From NCBI RefSeq assembly GCF_022802975.1, contig NZ_JAFEVZ010000008.1, positions 171,782 through 235,781 on the forward strand: DNA of 64,000 nt. Reading direction: 5' to 3'. Source of the DNA: Flavobacterium pectinovorum (GTDB taxonomy: Bacteria > Bacteroidota > Bacteroidia > Flavobacteriales > Flavobacteriaceae). Below are positions 8,131 through 17,464 of the stretch, piece by piece. A model generated the notes under the pieces. It worked only from the letters and a program-made list of their open reading frames with translations. It did no database searches and had not been told where the DNA came from. Each line of letters opens with the position of its first letter. Positions within the stretch are counted from its first letter, which is position 1. The translations under genes and the position numbers were made by a program.

Positions 8131-9201
8131 ATGAAAAATATTGCAACGCTTACCCAGGAAGCAATTGATTTATTAAGAAACCTGATTGAAACCCCTTCAT
8201 TTTCAAGTGAAGAAGATCAAACGGCTCTTTTAATAGAAAATTGGTTCAATCAGAATGAGATTCCTTTTAAAAGAGAAAATAACAATGTGTGGGCTTTCAA
8301 TAAATATTTCGATGAAAATAAACCTACACTTTTACTAAACTCACATCACGATACTGTAAGACCCAATCAGGCTTATACCAATGATCCTTTCAAAGCGATC
8401 GAAAAAGAAGGTAAATTATTTGGTTTAGGAAGTAATGATGCCGGAGGCTGTCTGGTTTCGTTGTTGGCGACGTTTGTACATTTTTACGAAAATCAAAATT
8501 TATCACATAATATCGTCATTGTTGCTTCCGCCGAGGAAGAAAGTAGCGGAAAAAACGGATTAAACAGTGTTTTAAAAAGCTTGCCAGAATTAGATTGTGC
8601 CATTGTTGGAGAACCAACATTAATGCAATTAGCAGTTGCCGAAAAAGGTTTATTAGTTCTTGATGTCAAAGTAAAAGGAACCGCAAGCCACGCCGCACAT
8701 CAAAACGACGATAATGCTTTATACAAATCAATTCCGGTAATGGAATGGTTTAAAAACTATAAATTCGACAAAATCTCAGACGTTTTAGGTCCTGTAAAAA
8801 TGACTGTAACCCAGATAAACGCCGGGAAACAGCATAATGTAGTTCCGTCAGAATGTGATTTGGTGGTTGATATTAGGGTAAACGACTGTTACACTAATTC
8901 TGAAATTTTAGAAGTAGTTACAGCCAATGTAAATGCCGAAGTGAAACCAAGATCCATGCATTTAAACGCATCATCTATTCCAATTGCTCATGGTCTGGTT
9001 CAGGCCGGAATAGCTTTAGGAAGAACCACTTATGGCTCTCCAACATTATCAGATCAATCGGTGTTGAGTTGCCAGTCCTTGAAATTAGGACCAGGAGAAA
9101 CCCTACGGTCGCATTCAGCAGACGAATTTATTTTTGTAAATGAAATTGAAGAAGGAGTCGACTTGTATATCAAAATACTAACCGATTTCTTTAAATTATA
9201 A
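8131..9201 (+). CDS. argE: acyl-ornithine/acyl-citrulline deacylase, M20 family
   Basis: A di-zinc M20 amidohydrolase that removes the acyl group. Metal ligands are visible in LLNSHHDTVRP, in GLGSNDAGGCLVSLL and in the acidic SAEEESSGKNGL. The C-terminal histidine lies in ETLRSHSADEFIFV. It has 356 residues, normal for the family. In this pathway, with an acyl-citrulline intermediate, the likely substrate is N-acyl-citrulline rather than N-acyl-ornithine. That is an inference from the adjacent argF'. Confidence 0.9.
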   Translation: MKNIATLTQEAIDLLRNLIETPSFSSEEDQTALLIENWFNQNEIPFKRENNNVWAFNKYFDENKPTLLLNSHHDTVRPNQAYTNDPFKAIEKEGKLFGLGSNDAGGCLVSLLATFVHFYENQNLSHNIVIVASAEEESSGKNGLNSVLKSLPELDCAIVGEPTLMQLAVAEKGLLVLDVKVKGTASHAAHQNDDNALYKSIPVMEWFKNYKFDKISDVLGPVKMTVTQINAGKQHNVVPSECDLVVDIRVNDCYTNSEILEVVTANVNAEVKPRSMHLNASSIPIAHGLVQAGIALGRTTYGSPTLSDQSVLSCQSLKLGPGETLRSHSADEFIFVNEIEEGVDLYIKILTDFFKL

Positions 9202-9241
9202 ATCAATTATATTTTATAGTTTTTAACGAGAACAATTAAAT

Positions 9242-10231
9242 ATGCAAAGGCCTATTTTACTTTATCAAACATCAGACAGCAATATAAATGTTGAAGTAAC
9301 ATATATAGATGAAAGTTTTTGGTTAAGTCAAAAAGCTATTGCGCAATTGTTTGGTGTTGAATCAAATACTGTGACTTATCATCTAAAAGAAATTTTTAAA
9401 AGCGAGGAATTAGAGGAAATTTCAACTACTCGAAAAATTAGAGTACTTCAAAAAGAAGGAAATCGTGATGTAAATCGCGAAATTGATTTTTACAATCTGG
9501 ATGCTATTATTGCAATTGGTTACAGGGTAAATTCAAAGCAAGCAACCCAATTTAGAATTTGGGCAACAAAAACCTTAAAAGAGTTTATTATAAAAGGCTT
9601 TGTATTAAATGATGAAATGCTAAAAAATGGGTCATCATTTGGTAAGGACTATTTTGAAGAATTATTAGATAAAATTAGAGAAATAAGATCTTCTGAAAGA
9701 AGATTTTATCAAAAAATAACTGATATTTATGCTCTGTCTGCAGATTATGATAATAATGCAATAGAGACAAAAAGTTTTTTTGCGTCTGTTCAAAATAAAT
9801 TACATTGGGCAATTTCTGGTAAAACAGCAGCAGAAATTATTTATACAGAAGCAGATGCCACAAAGGTTCATATGGGTTTGTCAACTTGGAAAGATGCTCC
9901 TGATGGAAAAATACAAAGATCTGATGTTGTAATTGCTAAGAATTATTTGAGTAAAAATCATATCCAGGAATTAAATAGAATAGTTTCTGCCTATTTGGAT
10001 TTAGCTGAAAATAATGCTAAAAGACAATTACTAATGAAAATGGAAGATTGGAGTAATTTTTTGAATAATTTTCTTCAACTTTCTAATTATCCAATTTTGC
10101 TCGATAAAGGTAAAATTTCGCAATTAGAGTCAAAGATAAAAGCTGAATCTGAGTTTGAAAAATTCAGAATTATTCAAGACAAAAATTATATATCTGATTT
10201 TGATAAAGAAATTTTAAAAATAAAAAAGTAA
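9242..10231 (+). CDS. RhuM-family protein
   Basis: A RhuM-type protein of 329 residues. The N-terminal part (IDESFWLSQKAIAQLFGVESNTVTYHLKEIF, about 23-53) resembles a DNA-binding helix-turn-helix. The middle contains the conserved DFYNLDAIIAIGYRVNSKQATQFRIWATKTLKEFIIKGF. The C-terminal half (IYTEADATKVHMGLSTWKD) is also typical of the family. RhuM is annotated as a virulence protein from Salmonella, and homologues are often carried near restriction-modification loci. Its molecular function is unknown to me. It is codirectional with argE (40 bp) and argH (63 bp), so it appears inserted into a biosynthetic operon. Confidence 0.85.
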   Translation: MQRPILLYQTSDSNINVEVTYIDESFWLSQKAIAQLFGVESNTVTYHLKEIFKSEELEEISTTRKIRVLQKEGNRDVNREIDFYNLDAIIAIGYRVNSKQATQFRIWATKTLKEFIIKGFVLNDEMLKNGSSFGKDYFEELLDKIREIRSSERRFYQKITDIYALSADYDNNAIETKSFFASVQNKLHWAISGKTAAEIIYTEADATKVHMGLSTWKDAPDGKIQRSDVVIAKNYLSKNHIQELNRIVSAYLDLAENNAKRQLLMKMEDWSNFLNNFLQLSNYPILLDKGKISQLESKIKAESEFEKFRIIQDKNYISDFDKEILKIKK

Positions 10232-10294
10232 GATACTTAAAATAATAATTTCAGCAGGATTTTTAAATCAGTTGAATTTCTAAAAATATAATCT

Positions 10295-11575
10295 ATGAAA
10301 CTTTGGGAAAAAGGAATACCAACAGATAAACAAATCGAACAATTCACAGTTGGAAACGATCGTGAATTGGATTTAGTTTTAGCAAAATATGATGCTTTAG
10401 GTTCAATCGCACATGCCAAAATGTTAGGTCAGATTGGTTTACTTACTCAGGAAGAAACGACTTCTTTAGTTGATGCATTAAATGAAATCATCGCTGACAT
10501 CGTTGTTGGAAATTTCGAAATCGAAGACAGTTTTGAAGATGTACATTCCAAAATCGAATATTTACTAACTGTAAAATTGGGCGATGCCGGAAAAAAAATC
10601 CATACCGCACGTTCCCGTAACGATCAGGTTTTAGTAGATGTTCATTTGTATTTAAAAGACGAATTAAAAGCGATAAAAGAACAGGTAAAAACGCTTTTTG
10701 ATTTGCTAATGGAGTCTGCAGAAAAACATCAAAACGTATTATTGCCGGGTTATACGCATTTGCAAATTGCGATGCCATCGTCGTTCGGAATGTGGTTTTC
10801 TGCTTATGCGGAAAGTTTAATCGATGATATTACGATGCTGAACGCCGCTTCAAAAATTGTAGATCAGAATCCGTTAGGTTCTGCGGCAGGTTACGGAAGT
10901 TCTTTCCCAATCAACAGAACCTTTACAACTCAGGAATTAGGTTTTGAAACCTTAAAATACAATGCTGTTGCAGCACAAATGAGTCGTGGAAAAGCAGAAA
11001 AAACAGTCGCTTTTGCGATGACAAGTGTGGCAGGAACGTTATCAAAATTTGCCATGGATGTTTGTTTGTACATGAGCCAGAATTTTGATTTTATTGGTCT
11101 TCCGGCGCATCTTACAACAGGATCGAGTATTATGCCTCACAAGAAAAATCCGGATGTTTTCGAATTAATCAGAGGAAAATGCAATAAGATTCAGGCGCTT
11201 CCATACGAAATCACTTTAATTACCAATAATCTTCCAAGCGGTTATCACAGAGATTTACAGCTTTTGAAAGAAGGTTTATTTCCTGCGATTCAAAATTTAA
11301 AAGCTTGTTTGGATATAGCCATATTTTCAATTAAAGATATTACGGTGAAAGATCATATTTTAGAAGATAAAAAATACGATTATTTGTTTACTGTAGATAC
11401 TTTAAACGAAATGGTGGTTGATGGAATGCCATTTAGAGATGCTTATAAAGCCGTTGCAGAACAGTTAGAAGCCGGAACGTATAAGTCTCCAAAAGAAACC
11501 AAACATACACACGAAGGAAGCATCAATAATTTGTGTTTAGACGCGATAAAAGATAAAATGAAAGTCGCTTTTTAA
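10295..11575 (+). CDS. argH: argininosuccinate lyase
   Basis: ArgH splits argininosuccinate into arginine and fumarate, the last step. The fumarase-superfamily signature GSSIMPHKKNP is at residues 276-286. SRNDQVLVDVHLYLKDEL and GYTHLQIAMPSSFGMWF supply other conserved regions. It has 426 residues, slightly shorter than the E. coli enzyme. It closes the cluster and is followed by an intrinsic terminator at 11598-11633. Confidence 0.95.
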   Translation: MKLWEKGIPTDKQIEQFTVGNDRELDLVLAKYDALGSIAHAKMLGQIGLLTQEETTSLVDALNEIIADIVVGNFEIEDSFEDVHSKIEYLLTVKLGDAGKKIHTARSRNDQVLVDVHLYLKDELKAIKEQVKTLFDLLMESAEKHQNVLLPGYTHLQIAMPSSFGMWFSAYAESLIDDITMLNAASKIVDQNPLGSAAGYGSSFPINRTFTTQELGFETLKYNAVAAQMSRGKAEKTVAFAMTSVAGTLSKFAMDVCLYMSQNFDFIGLPAHLTTGSSIMPHKKNPDVFELIRGKCNKIQALPYEITLITNNLPSGYHRDLQLLKEGLFPAIQNLKACLDIAIFSIKDITVKDHILEDKKYDYLFTVDTLNEMVVDGMPFRDAYKAVAEQLEAGTYKSPKETKHTHEGSINNLCLDAIKDKMKVAF

Positions 11576-11597
11576 AAGTTCTTTCTAAAAAATACAG

Positions 11598-11633
11598 AAA
11601 CCGATTTGTGAATTGTACAAATCGGTTTTTTTA
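11598..11633 (+). terminator. intrinsic terminator after argH
   Basis: A 12-bp stem AAACCGATTTGT / ACAAATCGGTTT with a 7-base loop is followed by a run of T. It lies 22 bp after the argH stop and marks the end of the arg/pro cluster. Confidence 0.9.
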
Positions 11634-11693
11634 TTCTTTAAAACTTAAGAAATTTCGACCTAATTATATACATTTGAGAATTACTTTTAAATT

Positions 11694-12695
11694 ATGACGA
11701 AATTTGACGAACAGGCAGTTCAAAATCTATTTGAGAAAAATCTAATTACTGAAAATCAGTTTCAGGAAATAAAAACGTATCGTGTTCTTAATATTTTTTC
11801 ATTACATGCAGAATTAAAATTATTTCTTTATTTATCCGTATTGCTATTTACTACAGGAATCGGAATATTAATTTACGAGAATATTGATACAATCGGTCAT
11901 ATTGCTATTCTTTGCTTGCTTCTTATTGTTATTGCAGTTTGTTTTTATTACTGTTTTAAAAATTCGAAAGGATTTCAGAAAGCAGAAGCTACTTTTGAAC
12001 ATCCCGTTTTAGAATATTTGGTTTTAGCAGGGAATATTTTGACCTGTATATTTATCGGTTATCTGCAGTTTCAATACAAACCCTTTGGAGAACATTACGG
12101 ATTAGCAACTTTGATTCCAACGGTCGTGAGTTTTTTCTGTGCTTACTATTTCGACAATAAAAGTGTTTTAACGATTGCGGTTACAGGATTGGCAGCTTAT
12201 GTCGGACTTTCGGTAACACCACAAGACATTTTTAATGACAGTAATAATTTATACGCAAGCCAGAGTTTGAGCTATTCAGCTGTTATGTTGGGAGTTTTAT
12301 TAATTTTATGGACTATTTACAGTAATCGAATTTTACTAAAAAAGCACTTTAGCTTAATTTTTCTAACTTTTGCATTACATATTATCAGCATTGCATCTAT
12401 TAGTAATCTTACCAATTACGATACGCTGACCTGGTTAATATTTGCTGTTGTTTTGGCGTGTTCGACGTATTATTTTTATAAAGTCAGTTATGATAACAAA
12501 GCAATGTCTTTGTATGTGTTTATGATTCTTTACGGATATATTGGAGCAAATATATTTTTGTTCAGAATATTTGAAGGTGTTGATTTTTCTGCCATTTGGG
12601 AATTGTTCTTTTTTCTTTTACCGGCCTATTTCATTGGTTCGATAGTATTATTTATAAAACTGATTAAAAAATTCAATAAAGAAATAGCCGAATGA
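11694..12695 (+). CDS. DUF2157-type membrane protein
   Basis: A 333-residue protein with a short cytosolic N-terminal helix pair (FDEQAVQNLFEKNLITENQFQEI) that resembles the DUF2157 start. About nine hydrophobic segments follow from residue 42 onward. Function unknown. The stop codon overlaps the ATG of the next gene by the 4-base ATGA arrangement, so the two are translated together and probably form a membrane complex (inference). Confidence 0.7.
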   Translation: MTKFDEQAVQNLFEKNLITENQFQEIKTYRVLNIFSLHAELKLFLYLSVLLFTTGIGILIYENIDTIGHIAILCLLLIVIAVCFYYCFKNSKGFQKAEATFEHPVLEYLVLAGNILTCIFIGYLQFQYKPFGEHYGLATLIPTVVSFFCAYYFDNKSVLTIAVTGLAAYVGLSVTPQDIFNDSNNLYASQSLSYSAVMLGVLLILWTIYSNRILLKKHFSLIFLTFALHIISIASISNLTNYDTLTWLIFAVVLACSTYYFYKVSYDNKAMSLYVFMILYGYIGANIFLFRIFEGVDFSAIWELFFFLLPAYFIGSIVLFIKLIKKFNKEIAE

Positions 12696-13858
12696 TAGTA
12701 TACGATAAAAAAATGTTGGATAATGAGATTCTGACAGATAAAGCAGATGTTTTGTGTAAAGGAGGTTTTATCAGTAAGGAACAGAAGAAGTTTATTGAAA
12801 AAGAATTACCTGTTTTAAAAGGTCAAAACAATATTCTGGTTAGAATAGGATTCTTTTTATTGGGCTGTTTATTATATCTTTCGATTTGTGGAGCTATTTC
12901 TATTTTTGGATTGAACACTGAAGATGCATATCTGCAAATCTGCTGTTATCTTTTTGCGGTAGTTGGATTTATTGGGACTGAATTACTGGCAGCACAAAAT
13001 TATCATAATAATGGTTTGGATGATGCTTTTATTTTGGGAGCGCTTTTAAATCTTGGAGTTGCGATTGGTATTACCACAGAGGGATATGAAGCTGTAATTG
13101 CTTTTTTTGTTGCAATTGGAGCATTTTTTATGTTCATTCGATATGTTTATCTATTGTCGATGTTAGTCTTTTGTATGGCAGTTACAGCTTTTTTATTTTT
13201 TGTAATGTTTGAATTTGGTGATATTGGAAAATCAATCTTGCCTTTCACAGCAATGATTTTTGCAGGATTTTTTTATTTTTTGACTAAAAAAATGATAAGT
13301 CGACTAACCGAAAGCTATTATTACAACGGACTTTTACTGGCAAACAGCTTTTGTTTAGTTTTGTTTTATCTTTCTTGTAACTATTTGGTTGTAAGAGAGC
13401 TTTCTGCTGAACTTTTAGGAACCGAAGTGAAACCAGGTACAGATAATCCGTTTGCATTTTTCTTTTATGCCTTTACGTTTATTGTTCCGGCAGTTTATTT
13501 GGTTCAGTCCATAAAGACAAAAGACAGAATAATGCTTTGGATTAGTTTTTTAGCGATTGGATTTTCAATTTATACCATTCGGTTTTACTATTCAGTTTTG
13601 CCAATTGAGGTTGCACTTACACTTGGAGGTCTTGTATTATTTGCAATAGCTTATTTTTCAATTAAAGCATTAAAAGAAAAAGAAAGAGGATTAACATTCA
13701 GGCCTGACAGAATAAATCATTCCGATAATTTTCTAAATGCCGAAGCATTAGTAATTGCTTCAACATTTGCAATTAAACCAGAAGTTAAACCGTCTGAGTC
13801 TCCAATGGAATTTGGTGGTGGAGGTTTTAGCGGAGGCGGCTCAGGTGAGAGTTTTTAA
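12692..13858 (+). CDS. polytopic membrane protein with glycine-rich tail
   Basis: A 388-residue partner of the preceding gene. It repeats the same plan: a soluble N-terminus (DKADVLCKGGFISKEQKKFIEKELP) and about ten transmembrane segments, possibly a DUF4401-like partner (not certain). The distinctive feature is the extreme C-terminus, MEFGGGGFSGGGSGESF. It resembles the glycine-rich tails of TPM-domain (YgcG-type) and DUF2207 membrane proteins, which end in GGGFSGGGASGSW-like sequences. That is similarity of the tail only. Function unknown. Confidence 0.65.
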   Translation: MIVYDKKMLDNEILTDKADVLCKGGFISKEQKKFIEKELPVLKGQNNILVRIGFFLLGCLLYLSICGAISIFGLNTEDAYLQICCYLFAVVGFIGTELLAAQNYHNNGLDDAFILGALLNLGVAIGITTEGYEAVIAFFVAIGAFFMFIRYVYLLSMLVFCMAVTAFLFFVMFEFGDIGKSILPFTAMIFAGFFYFLTKKMISRLTESYYYNGLLLANSFCLVLFYLSCNYLVVRELSAELLGTEVKPGTDNPFAFFFYAFTFIVPAVYLVQSIKTKDRIMLWISFLAIGFSIYTIRFYYSVLPIEVALTLGGLVLFAIAYFSIKALKEKERGLTFRPDRINHSDNFLNAEALVIASTFAIKPEVKPSESPMEFGGGGFSGGGSGESF

Positions 13859-13885
13859 AATCAAAGTTTAGAATTTGTCTAAAAA

Positions 13886-13922
13886 AAAACAGTAGCAGAA
13901 TTGATGTCTGCTACTGTTTTAA
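13886..13922. terminator. bidirectional terminator between converging genes
   Basis: A 14-bp stem AAAACAGTAGCAGA / TCTGCTACTGTTTT with a 7-base loop has A and T runs at its edges. It can terminate both the membrane unit on the plus strand and the pectate lyase gene on the minus strand, which ends 20 bp away. Confidence 0.88.
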
Positions 13923-13941
13923 AATTTATTGATGTTTAAAA

Positions 13942-15315
13942 CTAATTTTTTATAACCTTAAAAGTTTTAACTCTGTTTTCAATTTGAACTTTACAGATAT
14001 AAACACCTTTGGCAAGGTTTACAATATTTAATTCTACTTTTTCACTACCACTAACAGATTTAGAAGAAGTATAAACTTTAGTACCATTTACAGAAAATAT
14101 TTCTATAGAAGCCAAACCGTTTTCGATACTTGAAAATTCGATATTTAATAGATTATCAATAACTGTAGGGTAAAATTTAAGTTCTAAGTTGGATACATTA
14201 TCATTAACTCCTAAAGTATTAGGGCAATTTGTCGAAATCACACCAGTTGGTGTAACCTGTAATGTAGCTCCAGCACCGCAAAATTCATCTTTAACATAAG
14301 TAGCTACTTGTGATGTATTAAGTTTTGTATATGAGTATGATGGCTTGGAAACTGTTCCAATATTTGCGACTGAAACAGGCGTAGAACTTGCTCCCTGAAC
14401 AGAACCACTGAATTCTAAACCAATTGTTCCTCCATCACTAGAATAAGATTGATAAACTCTAGCGATGTTTGCAAAATCTGAATTTTCAACATAGCAAGTG
14501 GTATTATTATCTCCTCCGCCTAGTCCAATTGCCAAAGATCCTGAAACAGTCGTATTATAATAACAGTTTAAAATATGTAATTCGGCATTTCTTGCTCTAG
14601 GCATTCTTTCTTTACAACCATCTGCCCAATAACAGTTTTTAAAAGTAATACTATAATGGCCATCTGTAGGGAAATCATCATGATCAGAACCTATCAAATT
14701 TGAAAAACGGTGGTCATTTGTGAAACTTTGTGCATTTCGGGGTATTGGCTGTTGTTTATAAGTAAATTTACACCAGGATATTGTAATGTTGTCAGCTTTT
14801 CCTTTGTTGTCGAAATTTCCATCCATTCCATCCTGAAATTCACAATGATCCACCCAAATGTTGGTACCTTCGTTAGTAAGTAAATCTCTACCATCTACAT
14901 CAAAAGCTGCTGGCCCCTGAAATATAAGATTTCTGAAAATAACATTAGATGAATTTTCTTTTAGACCAAAAATCCCGGATACACTCTTTGAGGTTGTTAC
15001 ATTATTAATATCAATTTGAGTGTTTCTCAATATTGCACCAGGCAATCCAATAATGGTTTTATCATTTAATAGTACACTTAGATAAGTACAATCGATTGTT
15101 CCTGATACCAAAATTACAGAATTAGCAGTTGTTGTTGATTGTAGTGCAGCCTTTAAAGCAGCAAATGTTGAAACAGTCACAGTATTTGAAGGAGTAGGTA
15201 TTCCTCCTCCATTTGCTGCAGCACCAAAACCTTCGGGCGCTGACATATAATAATTTTGAGCAAAAATGCCCGAAAAACTGAGTAGGAAAAAAATTAGGGG
15301 TAGTGCTTTTTTCAT
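13942..15315 (-). CDS. secreted pectate lyase (PL1-type) with T9SS sorting tail
   Basis: A 457-residue secreted enzyme. The signal peptide is residues 1-19 (MKKALPLIFFLLSFSGIFA). The parallel beta-helix pectate-lyase domain spans about 25-345, with the family motifs NIWVDHCEFQDGMDGNFDNK (calcium and substrate region) and KERMPRARNAELHILNCYYN. It cleaves polygalacturonate by beta-elimination. The C-terminal about 80 residues (LELKFYPTVIDNLLNIEFS, ending LAKGVYICKVQIENRVKTFKVIKN) form a type A sorting domain for type IX secretion. So the enzyme is expected at the cell surface or outside the cell. No SusCD or other pectin gene lies next to it. Confidence 0.88.
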   Translation of the reverse strand: MKKALPLIFFLLSFSGIFAQNYYMSAPEGFGAAANGGGIPTPSNTVTVSTFAALKAALQSTTTANSVILVSGTIDCTYLSVLLNDKTIIGLPGAILRNTQIDINNVTTSKSVSGIFGLKENSSNVIFRNLIFQGPAAFDVDGRDLLTNEGTNIWVDHCEFQDGMDGNFDNKGKADNITISWCKFTYKQQPIPRNAQSFTNDHRFSNLIGSDHDDFPTDGHYSITFKNCYWADGCKERMPRARNAELHILNCYYNTTVSGSLAIGLGGGDNNTTCYVENSDFANIARVYQSYSSDGGTIGLEFSGSVQGASSTPVSVANIGTVSKPSYSYTKLNTSQVATYVKDEFCGAGATLQVTPTGVISTNCPNTLGVNDNVSNLELKFYPTVIDNLLNIEFSSIENGLASIEIFSVNGTKVYTSSKSVSGSEKVELNIVNLAKGVYICKVQIENRVKTFKVIKN

Positions 15316-15654
15316 TTTAAAATTTAAATTTTAGATTGTTTAAAAAGTTTACAAGTGGTTAATGTAATCGATTGCACAAATTTAATTCAATAAAATTTAT
15401 TATAATTATTTTTATAAAAATAATTATAATTGAATAGCACATTTTTGAGTTAATAGATGGTTAAATTTAATATTTGTATGAATAAGCTAATTATTAGAGG
15501 ATTTTTTTAAAAATCTATAAAAATTGTTACAGTATTGTAAATCCGGAGAAAAATATTACGGTTCTGTATAGTTGTAAATAATTGATTTATTCTTTAAAAT
15601 CACTTTTAGGAGATTGAGAATATAAAACCTGATTTTTTAAGGAGTTATATTGAT
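15316..15654. other. AT-rich intergenic stretch upstream of pectate lyase gene
   Basis: No gene is visible. A TAnnTTTG-like box (TAAATTTG on the minus strand, 15377-15384) lies 62 bp upstream of the pectate lyase start, but I see no TTG at the right distance, so the promoter is only tentative. The rest is AT-rich sequence without clear palindromes. Confidence 0.3.
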
Positions 15655-15688
15655 AAAAAAATCCCCAAATTTTTTCAATTTGAGGATT
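15655..15688 (-). terminator. terminator of the sigma/anti-sigma pair
   Basis: On the minus strand AATCCTCAAATT pairs with AATTTGGGGATT around a 5-base loop, with one mismatch. A T tract (TTTTTTT) follows. It lies 24 bp beyond the anti-sigma stop. Confidence 0.85.
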
Positions 15689-15711
15689 ATAAAGTTTTGC
15701 TCTTTCTGAAA

Positions 15712-16500
15712 TTAGACTTTACCTAAAGTATACAGTTGTTCCATTGTAGGTGTAAGACTTCCTCCTTCGGGTTCTAATGTAATACCAAAAGCTTCAGCGT
15801 AAACAGTTTCATTAACAGTAAATATTTTTTGATTATTGCTGTCAAAATCACTTAATAAACCAATACTTGTTGGGGTAAGGGTAGGACTTAGTTTAAGTGC
15901 CCATACCTGATACACTTTTCCTTTTGGAGGTTTTGGTAAACCCGCAGCATCAATATAAGTGGTTTTAGTTTCCTTATTCCAATAGACCCTTGCAAAAGAT
16001 GCTGGCGAAACTGCCTGGCCTCCTAATGTTACTCCGGTATTTTTAATATCCCGAACGATGGTTAGGCTTTTTTCTGTTTCTTTATTTTGTTTATCTAAAT
16101 AAGCAAATTCTCTTTCGATTTTGTTTTTTTCGTTGCCAACAGTTGCAATAGCCCCTTTTGTTTTTGTCAGTTCTAAAGTCTGATACCCCAATCCCAGCAA
16201 CAATAATACTGCTGCAGCCCAGCCAATATATTGTGTTCGGTTTGATGTTGGTTTCATTTCGATTACTTTGCCGTGTTTCAGTTCTAAACGGTTTTTTATC
16301 TTTTCGAAATTAGCTACCGAATGAAAAGGGGAAAAACTCGATGATAAAGCCACAATGGCTTTTTCTATTGAAAGAATTTCCTGTTCAACTTCGGGATTTT
16401 TTTTTGCCATTTCGGCTATTTCCAGATTTTCAGCTTCGGTCAATAAACCATAAACATAAAGTTCCAGAATTCCTGATTCAATATACTCTTTTGCTTCCAT
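15712..16500 (-). CDS. anti-sigma factor, RskA-like
   Basis: A 262-residue membrane anti-sigma factor. The N-terminal cytoplasmic part (MEAKEYIESGILELYVYGLLTEAENLEIAEMA) resembles anti-sigma-K zinc-finger-like domains. A transmembrane helix follows at about 91-109 (YIGWAAAVLLLLGLGYQTL), then a coiled stretch, then the periplasmic RskA C-terminal domain (ARVYWNKETKTTYIDAAGLPKPPKGKVYQVWAL). It should bind and hold back the sigma factor encoded just upstream. The start codon overlaps the sigma stop by one base, so the two are made in balance. Confidence 0.88.
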   Translation of the reverse strand: MEAKEYIESGILELYVYGLLTEAENLEIAEMAKKNPEVEQEILSIEKAIVALSSSFSPFHSVANFEKIKNRLELKHGKVIEMKPTSNRTQYIGWAAAVLLLLGLGYQTLELTKTKGAIATVGNEKNKIEREFAYLDKQNKETEKSLTIVRDIKNTGVTLGGQAVSPASFARVYWNKETKTTYIDAAGLPKPPKGKVYQVWALKLSPTLTPTSIGLLSDFDSNNQKIFTVNETVYAEAFGITLEPEGGSLTPTMEQLYTLGKV

Positions 16501-17030
16501 TATATTTTTAGATAATTGCGTAAATCATTAATACAGTTTCTGTTTTGTGTTTTAACAGTTCCTAAAGGCATTGCCAATTCTTCTGAGGCTTCTTGCTGTG
16601 TATATCCTTTAAAGAATAATAAATCAATAATCTCAATACATTTAGGTTTTAATTTTTTTACAAATTCCTGAATTCCAATTGTATCAATTTTATTAACCAG
16701 TTTGTTACTGTCGTCTAAAAGATTTACGAAATTATCAGAGGAAAGGTTTTTTTGACTGTTATTAAAATTTTTAGATCTTAATTTATCAATAGATGTATTT
16801 CGGGCAATATTAAGGATCCAGGTATAAAAACGACCTTTACTTTCATTATAAGTATCGATATTTTTCCAGATTTTTACGAAAACTTCCTGTAAAACATCTT
16901 CGGCTTCTTCACGATTTTTTATTAAAACATTGATGACCGAAAATAAACTTTTGGAATACATATCATACAAGTGGGTAAAAGCTCTTTCGTCTTTCTTGTA
17001 GATTAAAACTAATAATTCTTCCTGACTCAT
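16500..17030 (-). CDS. ECF RNA polymerase sigma factor (SigK-like)
   Basis: A 176-residue extracytoplasmic-function sigma factor. Region 2 is in AFTHLYDMYSKSLFSVINVLIKNREEAEDVLQEVFVKIWKNI (about 17-58), and region 4 is the helix-turn-helix GYTQQEASEELAMPLGTVKTQNRNCINDLR. It pairs with the RskA-like protein that follows. The target promoters cannot be read from the window. Upstream is A/T-homopolymer-rich sequence. Confidence 0.92.
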   Translation of the reverse strand: MSQEELLVLIYKKDERAFTHLYDMYSKSLFSVINVLIKNREEAEDVLQEVFVKIWKNIDTYNESKGRFYTWILNIARNTSIDKLRSKNFNNSQKNLSSDNFVNLLDDSNKLVNKIDTIGIQEFVKKLKPKCIEIIDLLFFKGYTQQEASEELAMPLGTVKTQNRNCINDLRNYLKI

Positions 17031-17464
17031 AAATTTAGATTTTAAAGTTTTAACAAAATTTAATTTACTTTTTTAGTACCTCGATATAAAGATAATTTAT
17101 TTTTTTGATTGTTTTTTTTTTTTATTTTTTTCTCTGAGAAGCGTTATGAAATGGGGAATGGTAAAAAAAAAAATATTTTTTTCATTTTTTTTAAAACCAT
17201 AAAGAATCTTTTTACGTAAATGCTATTATAACATAAAAAGTTAATATTTATAATTTAATAGCAAAAGTAAAAGAGATTGATGAAAATATTTTTTTAAGTA
17301 GATTTAAAAAAAACATGAGAATAAAATATTTATAGTTGATAGTTTCGGACTTTCAAATAGATGGTTAATAATTTGAAGTAGCAATACGTAACAATTGATT
17401 TGAAGGCTGGTTTCTAATTTAAATACCACATTTTTAGGAATCACTTTCTGTAAGTATTTTTAAT
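17031..17464. other. AT-rich intergenic region upstream of the ECF sigma gene
   Basis: No coding sequence is visible. The stretch 17097-17215 is dominated by T and A homopolymer runs. It presumably contains the sigma-operon promoter, but I cannot assign one. Confidence 0.3.
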
